A stretch of DNA of 8,654 nt from Chlamydiota bacterium (GTDB lineage Bacteria; Chlamydiota; Chlamydiia; Chlamydiales; JAJFMI01), in the NCBI GenBank assembly GCA_021772235.1, contig JAJFMI010000151.1, positions 1 to 8,654 on the forward strand, written 5' to 3'. Below, piece after piece: positions 1-4,856 of the stretch. The position numbers and the translations under genes are program-made. Each line of letters starts with the position of its first letter. Position 1 is the first letter of the stretch. The notes under the pieces were generated by a model. It searched no databases. It worked only from the letters and a program-made list of their open reading frames with translations, and had not been told where the DNA came from.

Positions 1-261
1 CCAGTAGATAAAATCTGCTGAAATTGCTAGGTCAACACCACAAGCTACACGTGGTCCTGCTGGTGGCAGGAACGCCATATTTAGACATTGTCCTGGCATG
101 CCATATGCTTCTTCGTCGCAAGGACATCCGCATTGTGGCGCTGGTGGACATTTTGGTGCACAGCTGTTGGAAGACTTATTTGCTCCTCCGCTGCTGTAAT
201 CACCACATAGGCTTGCTGCTGTCATTACGAGCAAACCTGCTAAAGGTAACATTTTTTTCAT
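1..261 (-). CDS. MOMP-like outer membrane porin, cysteine-rich N-terminus (partial, cut by window edge)
   Basis: The first 87 codons of a protein are visible; the reading frame is still open at position 1. It starts MKKMLPLAGLLVMTAASLCG, a Sec signal peptide ending near residue 18-20. A Cys/Pro-rich stretch follows, with eight Cys in 87 residues: C19, C34, C38, C44, C46, C48, C59 and C74. Then comes AGPRV (residues 68-72) and ADFIYW (82-87). Those two motifs match the N-termini of the three MOMP-like genes at 1002-4200 (AGPRV, TGDFIYW), so this is a fourth paralogue and probably a beta-barrel porin. The start is the ATG at 261-259, with GGAG about 7 nt upstream; an in-frame ATG three codons later is less well placed. 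The Cys richness suggests a disulphide-linked envelope protein, as known for chlamydial MOMP; this is an inference. The barrel itself lies outside the window. The gene is separated from the operon at 1002-4200 by 740 bp and probably has its own promoter. Confidence 0.85.
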   Translation of the reverse strand, partial: MKKMLPLAGLLVMTAASLCGDYSSGGANKSSNSCAPKCPPAPQCGCPCDEEAYGMPGQCLNMAFLPPAGPRVACGVDLAISADFIYW

Positions 262-306
262 TCTGTACTCCAACCCTATAGTGGTTTATTTTCAATGTAA
301 TTTCAA

Positions 307-335
307 TGATTAACGCAAACCTAAGATGCTGTCAA
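307..335 (-). promoter_or_regulatory. Candidate sigma-70-type promoter for the partial MOMP-like gene
   Basis: Read on the minus strand there is a perfect -35 hexamer TTGACA (335-330). The -10 is poor: TAATCA after 17 nt, or GTTAAT after 15 nt (314-309). Transcription would start near 300, giving a leader of about 40 nt before the ATG at 261. Only the -35 is convincing. Confidence 0.35.
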
Positions 336-347
336 CATCTTTTTTTT
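323..347 (+). terminator. Terminator-like hairpin with T-tract (plus-strand sense)
   Basis: AAGATG (323-328) pairs with CATCTT (336-341) around a 7-nt loop, and the right arm runs into a continuous T-tract (to 347). The stem is short and AT-rich. No plus-strand gene upstream is visible to be terminated, and the hairpin overlaps the candidate minus-strand -35, so the function is doubtful. Confidence 0.3.
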
Positions 348-384
348 ACGCTTCACCATTTTCGCAAGTTTTTTTGCGAGTAAT

Positions 385-448
385 GCGTAAGCATTCACCA
401 GGACTCTTCCTTTACCAGGATGAAAAACACCCTGGGGAATACTTACGC
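385..448. repeat. Imperfect inverted repeat, 18-nt arms
   Basis: The arm at 385-402 pairs with 431-448 with 16 of 18 matches around a 28-nt loop. It is flanked on the left by a small CGCAA/TTGCG hairpin (363-378) and on the right by GCGCG (447-451)/CGCGC (473-477), whose arms also contain ATTG/CAAT. The 15-bp direct repeat TTTCGCAAGTTTTTT (360-374 and 511-525) brackets this block. I see no gene here. The block looks like a mobile or structural intergenic element. Confidence 0.6.
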
Positions 449-569
449 GCGGGAAAATTGAAAAACAATCTTCGCGCTTCTTGGACACACACTATCACAA
501 CGCTATTTGATTTCGCAAGTTTTTTATCTAGAAGCAGAGAGAAATGAGTTTGTATAATTAGGATTAGCA

Positions 570-598
570 GCACAAACATTTGTGCAGACGTTTTTTTT
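570..598 (+). terminator. Hairpin plus T8, terminator-like; part of a repeated module
   Basis: GCACAAA (570-576) pairs with TTTGTGC (579-585); five bases later there is a run of eight T (591-598). A TATAAT at 553-558 lies just upstream but has no recognisable -35. The sequence from here to about 634 resembles 4453-4514 (hairpin, T-run, then GAARCGGC and AGCAAGTT), so this is a copy of an intergenic module. It may not be a dedicated terminator. Confidence 0.4.
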
Positions 599-601
599 CC
601 T

Positions 602-675
602 AGTGCGTGAAGCGGCATAGCAAGTTCATACGTCGAGGTAGTTGCTATGTTGGTTTTAAATAGGAGCGCAGCGAT
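602..675. repeat. Degenerate member of the palindromic repeat family
   Basis: This stretch begins with GCGTGAAGCGGC and ends with AGCGCAGCGA. Those are the same edge sequences as the well-preserved elements at 702-798 and 894-990. Inside, CATAGCAA (616-623) and TTGCTATG (642-649) form a perfect 8-bp inverted repeat. It lacks the GTGTAGATAACAC core, so it may be a decayed or differently built relative. Confidence 0.4.
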
Positions 676-701
676 CTTTTTTTACATTTGCGCAAAGCGG
701 C

Positions 702-798
702 TGAAGCGGTTTCATAGCGCAAAGCAAAATCGAATTTCAGCCGCTATGACAGTGTAGATAACACGGCTTAGCGGCTAAAATTCGATTTAGCGCAGCGA
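702..798. repeat. 97-bp palindromic intergenic element, copy 1
   Basis: The left arm AAATCGAATTTCAGCCGCTA (727-746) pairs with the right arm 769-788 with one mismatch at 777. Outer GCGC (717-720)/GCGC (790-793) extends the stem. The 22-nt centre contains an inner hairpin GTGT-AGATA-ACAC (752-764). It is preceded by GAAGCGG and followed by GCAGCGA, edges it shares with the other members. It differs from copy 3 at only two positions (750 and 777). It resembles REP or MITE-like palindromes in general form, but I do not recognise it as a named family. Confidence 0.85.
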
Positions 799-893
799 GA
801 AGTGGCTGGAGCGGGTTCTTATCGCAAAACAGAATCGAACCGCAGAACGAGGAACAGTGCTTTGCACGGGCCTCGGGCGAGGACTCGATTATG
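799..893. repeat. Diverged palindromic element, copy 2
   Basis: It has the same plan as its neighbours but different arms. The GAAGTGGCTGGAGCGGGTTC edge (799-818) leads into TTATCGCAAAACAG. The arms at 833-852 and 871-890 keep AATCGA/TCGATT at the outside and CGAGG/CCTCG at the inside, with 13 of 20 matching overall. The inner hairpin GTGC-TTT-GCAC (857-867) replaces GTGT-AGATA-ACAC, keeping the frame AGTG...CACGG. It is sandwiched between copies 1 and 3. Confidence 0.65.
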
Positions 894-990
894 TGAAGCG
901 GTTTCATAGCGCAAAGCAAAATCGAATTTCAGCCGCTATGATAGTGTAGATAACACGGCTTAGCGGCTGAAATTCGATTTAGCGCAGCGA
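894..990. repeat. 97-bp palindromic intergenic element, copy 3
   Basis: It is identical to 702-798 at 95 of 97 positions (differences at 942 and 969). The arms 919-938 and 961-980 pair perfectly over 20 bp, and the inner hairpin GTGT-AGATA-ACAC lies at 944-956. It ends only 12 nt beyond the stop codon of the MOMP-like gene at 1002-2084, so on the minus strand it would be the first structure in that transcript's 3' region. The pairing strand is followed by only a short U-run, so it is not a textbook intrinsic terminator. It could still stabilise the 3' end or promote termination. Confidence 0.85.
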
Positions 991-1001
991 TATGGAACCG
1001 C

Positions 1002-2084
1002 CTAGAAGTCGACGCGTAGTTTGACAGTGAGACCCATAAGCGAAAGTCCCCCATGCGCTGCCGATTCATAAACGCGATAGAATTGATTCATATCCCAAAC
1101 ATATTGGAATTCCCAACCAGCTTGGAATATGTAATGAAAACGCTCGGCGCATGAAAAGGCCTGTGCGCGCACTCCTAGGTCGAGCTCTAGAACTGGCGTG
1201 ATGGTATGAAATTCATTTTCTGTGTAGAGCAGAGTTGTTTCAGGCAGGGCAGGGATAGCGATGTTCGCAAAGCGGTCGCGGCGCATCGCCTCAAACTGTC
1301 CCCAGAGAGCAGAAAAACCGATGTCCCCAAACAAGCTTACGTATTTTGAGAAAAACCAATTGGTATTCATTCCGGCTCGCGGCCCTACTCCCCAATAATC
1401 TAAGTCTTGGGTGATCCGCCATTGCTGCGCATCAAGTTCGCCCAAAACACGTCTGTAGCGAATGGAAAAATCTTGATCCTGTTTCATTCCTTTTAAGCCA
1501 AAGAAGGGGCGTACGGTCAGCCAGTCGCTGACAAAAAAGTTGCGTCCTAATTCGAAGTCAAGGGTTTGATAGCGGAGCGCCCAGCGCCCTCGTGCGTTAT
1601 TGATTAGGGGGAAGTCAGGATTCAAGGGATTATTTCCCTGTGAGAACCATGAGGCAGCGAGCGCTGGTGAATTGATGTTATCTGCTGTTATCGAATTTTC
1701 CTGATCACCTGTATAGAGCCAAGTGTATTGAAAGTAGACATCCCAAAAATCGTGATCGAGGTTCACCCCAAAGCCGGCCTTAAATCCTGGGATAAACTCA
1801 AAATTAGGCTCTGTCACTTTTCCTTTTGTAACGGGCTGATCGGTGCTTGCGCGCCAGCCGCTTGTCGCAAATCCCATTCCTTCTTGATCTGCTCGCCAGT
1901 AGATAAAATCGCCTGTAAAGAAGATGTCAGCGGGTGAGCTTACGCGTGGTCCCGCGGGTTTTGTCGATCTCTCATAGCGATTTTCTTGATACTCATCAAT
2001 TTTTCCAGGCGCAGGCATGGGGGGATGGTCTTGGTAGGCCAGCAGAAGGATCGGAAAAAGTGCGATGATTATCTCTTTTTTCAC
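1002..2084 (-). CDS. MOMP-like / Legionella-OMP-type outer membrane beta-barrel porin
   Basis: A 360-residue protein. It has a signal peptide (MKKEIIIALFPILLLA, cleavage near A16), a Pro-rich linker, GPRV at 45-48 and TGDFIYWRA at 57-65. Alternating aromatic beta-strand sequence follows to the end, finishing LRVDF. A terminal Phe is the usual outer-membrane barrel signal recognised by the BAM machinery. It is colinear with the two upstream genes, e.g. PGFKxGxG followed by DxWDVYFQYTWLYTGD, and MNQFYRVYE near the C-terminus. The start is a GTG at 2084-2082 that overlaps the TAG of the preceding gene by one base (TAGTG), with no good Shine-Dalgarno, so translation probably depends on coupling. 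It is the last gene of the three-gene cluster, with palindromic element copy 3 just beyond its stop. The likely role is diffusion of small solutes across the outer membrane; the substrate is unknown. Confidence 0.85.
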   Translation of the reverse strand: MKKEIIIALFPILLLAYQDHPPMPAPGKIDEYQENRYERSTKPAGPRVSSPADIFFTGDFIYWRADQEGMGFATSGWRASTDQPVTKGKVTEPNFEFIPGFKAGFGVNLDHDFWDVYFQYTWLYTGDQENSITADNINSPALAASWFSQGNNPLNPDFPLINNARGRWALRYQTLDFELGRNFFVSDWLTVRPFFGLKGMKQDQDFSIRYRRVLGELDAQQWRITQDLDYWGVGPRAGMNTNWFFSKYVSLFGDIGFSALWGQFEAMRRDRFANIAIPALPETTLLYTENEFHTITPVLELDLGVRAQAFSCAERFHYIFQAGWEFQYVWDMNQFYRVYESAAHGGLSLMGLTVKLRVDF

Positions 2085-3172
2085 TAGAAGTCTAATCTCA
2101 GTTGAAAGGTTAAGCCTTGAAGGGTAAGAGCGCCGTGACTCCCCTGTTCATATGCTCCATAAAATTGGTTCATATTCCACCAAACTTGGTGTTCCCATCC
2201 AAGTTGCATCATGTAGTTATAGAGGTTTTCATTAAAGCGTTTCTCCCATCGCATTCCCAAAAACATCTCCAGCACAGGAATAATTGTATGGTAGGAATTT
2301 TCTGTTCTAAATGTAATTACTTCGGTACCACTTCCATCTGCAGGTTGAGATCGATCGCGTCGATCAATATCAATGCCGCTCCACAATCCAGAAATTGCGG
2401 TCTCTCCCAAAATTCGAAACCATTTGTTGAGATGAAATGCCGCATCAAATCCTGTGCGCATTCCAAAACCCCAATAGTCAATCTCTTGACTTATTCTCCG
2501 CATCGTCGCATCTGCTAAGTGACTATTGGCGGTGTAATGGGTTGAATAGTGCTGTTTCTGCCAGCTTCCTTTAAAACCAAAATGTGGGCGCAAATCGAAA
2601 CGTCTTCCCACTCGTGAAGTGCGCGCCAAACTCAAATCGATACTATTAAAGTGCAGATCCCAACGTCCTTTTGCAGATGTTAGAAGAGGAAAATCCGGTT
2701 GCAATAGGCTATTTGGTGCTGCCTCTTTAGTGAACCAAGTTGCCCCACTTGTAGTGGCAAGTGGATTTGCATTTTCCGTGCTTCCTGTTTTATCGCCTGT
2801 GTGTAGCCATGTGTATTCTGAGTAAATTTCCCAACCGTCATGCGCAATTCGCGTGCCAAGGCCCACTTAACATCCTGGCTCAAATGCAAAATCAGGATGT
2901 TTCGCACTTCCTTGACCTGGATTCTCGTTTAAATTATTGCGCCATTTAGAGGCCGAATAAGCAAGCCCCTCTTCACTTGCGCGCCAGTAAATAAAGTCTC
3001 CTGTAACAAAAAGTGTCCAGCACTCTTCTTTTATGGGGCTATTATAAAAGAGAAAGGAGGGACCGCCTGTTTCACAAATAGGATCAGGTGGTTGTGGCGG
3101 CTCGCAACGATTGCAACTCTCTTCCGCCTGCAGCACTCCTATCAAAAACAAAAACAAGAAACTTTTTTTCAT
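2084..3172 (-). pseudogene. MOMP-like porin interrupted by an in-frame TAA at codon 102
   Basis: The start is the ATG at 3172 with GAGGAAG just upstream, 8 nt after the stop of the preceding gene. It encodes a signal peptide (MKKSFLFLFLIGVLQA), a Cys-containing N-terminal region (C20, C23, C33, C51), TGDFIYWRA at 57-65 and then FEPGC followed by TAA (2869-2867). The same frame continues without further damage as VGLGTRIAHDGWEIYSEYTW to a normal LRLDF end at 2084. Total length, about 361 codons, equals that of its neighbour. Paralogues read PGFK at the break (GGA TTT AAG or GGT TTT AAG), while here it is GGA TGT TAA. Two adjacent substitutions, or a compensated +1/-1 pair, explain it. A GTG directly after the stop could restart translation, but the product would lack a signal peptide. 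The rest of the sequence looks conserved, so the lesion is recent, is read through, or is a sequencing error. Confidence 0.75.
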
Positions 3173-3180
3173 AATCTTCC

Positions 3181-4200
3181 TCAAAAGTCATACCTCAATC
3201 GCAACGTAAATCCCTGCATCAATAGCGAGCCGTGCGCTGTCTCTTCAAGCACGCGGTAGAATTGGTTCATCCCAAACCAGCGCTGCTGTTCCCAAAGAAG
3301 ATCGATAGAGAGGTGGTAGATGCTATTAAAAAACCATACTTCCCCGCGTAAACCCGTTGTAAACTCCAAAACGGGACGAATGGAGTGAAGAGCGTTCTCC
3401 GTCTTAAAGTGTACAGCTTCATTTTGATCTACCCCAATGCGATCAGATCGATTACTTTCTGTAAAACTCCACAAACCAGAGAGTGCAATGTTCCCAATAA
3501 ACGACCAATATTTATTAAAATGCCAGGAACCATCAAAACCGGAACGAATTCCAACGCCATAAAAATCTTGAGTGATATGCAGGCGCTCGTTCCTCTCCGA
3601 TCCTAAACTATTTACGGAATCGTAGTGCACAACATAGTCCTGCTGCTGCCACGAGCCTTTTAACCCAAAATGCGGGCGAAAGGAGAGGTACTTACTAAAA
3701 AAAGAATTCCGCCCCAGCTCCAAGTCTACAGTCTGAAACTGCAACTTCCACTCTGCATCTGCAAGATAGGGAACAAAATCGGAATTGATGTCGCCACCAA
3801 TAAACCATCTCCGGCGCAAATCCGTAATATCTCTGTCGCGTTCAACAAAACGCTTTGTACCTTTTGGTTGAATCCATGTGACTTGCCCTAGCAAATCCCA
3901 ATCATCATGTTCAAACGAAATGCCCAACCCAAACTTAAAACCCGAGTAGTAACGAAAGTTGGGATAAAAGACCTCTCCTCTCTTAGTTGGCTCTGGTCCA
4001 TTATTTTGAGCGCCACTAGTGACAAATTCCAAGCCGGTCTGCCGACCCGTCCAATACAAATAGGAACCTGTCATGAAATAGCCTGCGCCATTTTTCACGC
4101 GTGGACCAGCGGAAGGCGTCTCGTAATATTCAAGAACCTCATCACAAGTTCTTTGAGCAAACAGACAGAGCGGTAATAAGAAAAAAAGGCTTTTCAACAT
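3181..4200 (-). CDS. MOMP-like outer membrane beta-barrel porin, first gene of the cluster
   Basis: A 339-residue protein from the ATG at 4200. A TTG two codons upstream (4206) is an alternative start, and neither has a well-spaced Shine-Dalgarno (AGGA is 11 nt from the TTG and 17 nt from the ATG). It has a signal peptide MLKSLFFLLPLCLFA (cleavage near A15), GPRV at 32-35, TGSYLYW at 44-50, YSGFKFGLGISFEHDDWDL, a central GRNSFFSKYLSFRPHFGLKG strand region shared in part with the paralogues, and MNQFYRVLEETAHG followed by a terminal LRYDF. This is the same architecture as the two downstream genes, with clear divergence in the presumed loops. The stop TGA (3183-3181) is 8 nt from the next ATG, so the genes are probably co-transcribed. 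By family it would be a trimeric or monomeric outer-membrane porin; the solute specificity cannot be read from sequence. Confidence 0.85.
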   Translation of the reverse strand: MLKSLFFLLPLCLFAQRTCDEVLEYYETPSAGPRVKNGAGYFMTGSYLYWTGRQTGLEFVTSGAQNNGPEPTKRGEVFYPNFRYYSGFKFGLGISFEHDDWDLLGQVTWIQPKGTKRFVERDRDITDLRRRWFIGGDINSDFVPYLADAEWKLQFQTVDLELGRNSFFSKYLSFRPHFGLKGSWQQQDYVVHYDSVNSLGSERNERLHITQDFYGVGIRSGFDGSWHFNKYWSFIGNIALSGLWSFTESNRSDRIGVDQNEAVHFKTENALHSIRPVLEFTTGLRGEVWFFNSIYHLSIDLLWEQQRWFGMNQFYRVLEETAHGSLLMQGFTLRLRYDF

Positions 4201-4310
4201 ATTCAAAGTAGTCTTTATCCTATGCGAATAAAAACAATTTTTGCAAGCATTTGGTTCTCAAGAACATTTCTTAAGTAGCTATTTTACAAAAAACAGCCAC
4301 TATACCCAGT
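4201..4310 (-). promoter_or_regulatory. Upstream region of the MOMP-like operon: weak promoter candidate and overlapping dyads
   Basis: On the minus strand, TTGCAA (4246-4241), 18 nt and TAGGAT (4222-4217) form a weak -35/-10 pair (4 of 6 matches each). It would leave a very short leader. Further upstream two dyads overlap: GTTCT-CA-AGAAC (4254-4265) and AAGAA-CAT-TTCTT (4260-4272). A third, AGTAGCT (4274-4280)/AGCCACT (4295-4301), has one mismatch that becomes a G-U pair in minus-strand RNA. An operator is possible, but nothing here identifies a regulator. Confidence 0.2.
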
Positions 4311-4311
4311 C

Positions 4312-4335
4312 GGGGTGCGCCGCAGGACGCACCCC
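4312..4335. repeat. GC-rich perfect hairpin
   Basis: GGGGTGCG (4312-4319) and CGCACCCC (4328-4335) pair perfectly over 8 bp around an 8-nt loop. In the minus-strand sense a T6 run follows only about 18 nt later, so it is a weak terminator candidate for transcripts arriving from trkH. Beyond it, 4340-4450 holds the palindrome TTGGCATGCCAA (4357-4368) and no gene I can support. Confidence 0.45.
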
Positions 4336-4452
4336 CGCTGCCCCTTGAGACTTACCTTGGCATGCCAAATCGCCTGCTCGTCGGAGGGTCGTGCACAGCA
4401 CTAACCCATCCTCCTGCGCCGCAATTTTTCATAGCCAATCTAAGTCCATCGA

Positions 4453-4482
4453 GCGCACGTTACCCGTGCGCAGCTGTTTTTT
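4453..4482 (+). terminator. Hairpin plus T6, terminator-like; homologous to 570-598
   Basis: GCGCACG (4453-4459) pairs with CGTGCGC (4465-4471) around a 5-nt loop, then AGCTG and six T (4477-4482). It has a stronger stem than its counterpart at 570-598 but the same layout, including the 5-nt gap before the T-run and the following GAAACGGC...AGCAAGTT. The direction is plus, yet no plus-strand gene lies upstream. It is therefore better read as part of a repeated intergenic module that may also stop antisense transcripts. Confidence 0.45.
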
Positions 4483-4532
4483 GTTGGAGCACGAAACGGC
4501 TGCAGCAAGTTTGTATTTTTTGCGAATTTTGC

Positions 4533-4560
4533 GAGTGCGCGAAGCGGCTGAAGCGGGTTC
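4533..4560. repeat. Left edge of the palindromic repeat module, split from its body
   Basis: GAAGCGGCTGAAGCGGGTTC (4541-4560) matches 799-818 at 18 of 20 positions and 694-713 at 18 of 20. In those two places it continues directly into TTATCGCAAA or ATAGCGCAAA. Here the continuation TTATCGCAAAG appears only at 4724, after a 163-bp interruption. Confidence 0.65.
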
Positions 4561-4723
4561 AAGAGACAAAAATTGAGTAATGGAAACTGAAAGACAATTT
4601 TCTTCTTAGAAGAAATTCATTATGGAGGATGATGGCAACTTTGAAGAAGTTGTCGAATCCGAATGATGGATTTATTCAAGATGAAAATTGGAAGGCAGTT
4701 TTCAGGAGTTGATTTTTGTCTCG
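4561..4723. mobile_element. 163-bp fold-back (MITE-like) insertion with long inverted arms
   Basis: The ends are GAGACAAAAAT (4563-4573) and ATTTTTGTCTC (4712-4722), a perfect 11-bp inverted repeat. Pairing continues inward almost to the centre: AAACTG with CAGTTT, then CAATTTTC with GAAAATTG, then TCTT...GAA...AAAT...CAT with its complement. It closes at CAACTT (4636-4641)/AAGTTG (4647-4652) around a 5-nt loop at the exact midpoint. Several mismatches are G-U in plus-strand RNA. It separates the two halves of a repeat module that is uninterrupted at 799-832, so the boundaries are read from an empty site. No clear target duplication is visible. It has no coding capacity beyond trivial ORFs, so any movement would need a transposase supplied elsewhere. 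Confidence 0.65.
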
Positions 4724-4807
4724 TTATCGCAAAGCAAAATCGGACTTTGGGCGTCGGGTTAGTGTAGATGACACGACCCGGCGTTCGAAATTTGATTTGG
4801 CGATAGC
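4724..4807. repeat. Palindromic intergenic element, copy 4 (diverged arms, invariant core)
   Basis: The outer TATCGC (4725-4730) pairs with GCGATA (4800-4805). The 23-nt arms 4737-4759 and 4776-4798 pair with 16 identical positions and seven transitions, six of which are G-U pairs in plus-strand RNA. The inner hairpin GTGT-AGATG-ACAC (4762-4774) is the same as in copies 1 and 3 except for one loop base, although the arms differ heavily. In the minus-strand sense it lies about 50 nt beyond the trkH stop, mirroring copy 3 behind the MOMP operon. Confidence 0.75.
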
Positions 4808-4856
4808 AGAGATGGAGACCAAAGAGTGTGTGGACTAATTTTAGGAAATAAATAAC

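Noticed and set aside
24..281. Plus-strand ORF of 85 codons
   Set aside because: It is antisense to the MOMP-like N-terminus, whose signal peptide, Shine-Dalgarno and family motifs are clear on the minus strand.
326..547. Plus-strand ORF of 73 codons in the first spacer
   Set aside because: It starts inside a hairpin/T-tract, has no ribosome-binding site and runs through several inverted repeats; its open frame is most simply chance.
570..598. Independent small RNA from TATAAT (553-558) to the T-run (598)
   Set aside because: There is no -35 element and the product would be only about 30 nt; the site is better explained as part of a repeated module.
412..618. Minus-strand ORF of 68 codons in the first spacer
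   Set aside because: No Shine-Dalgarno, and it covers repeat arms and T/A-runs; the hydrophobic stretch comes from low-complexity sequence.
737..919. Minus-strand ORF of 60 codons
   Set aside because: It lies entirely within palindromic elements 1 to 3, so its codons are repeat arms.
702..990. CRISPR array
   Set aside because: The repeats are long palindromes of about 97 bp, only two of them near-identical, and separated by another palindrome. There is no regular short repeat/spacer pattern and no cas gene.
3172..3184. TTG at 3184 as start of the interrupted porin
   Set aside because: The ATG at 3172 has GAGGAAG at good spacing and begins directly with a normal signal peptide.
4352..4432. 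Minus-strand ORF of 26 codons beginning MKNCGAGG
   Set aside because: It has an ATG and stop but no ribosome-binding site and no recognisable relative; it may be the shadow of a repeated GC-rich sequence. It deserves a search but is not called as a gene.
4622..4666. Plus-strand mini-ORF (14 codons) in the fold-back insertion
   Set aside because: No ribosome-binding site, and the sequence is constrained by stem pairing rather than coding.
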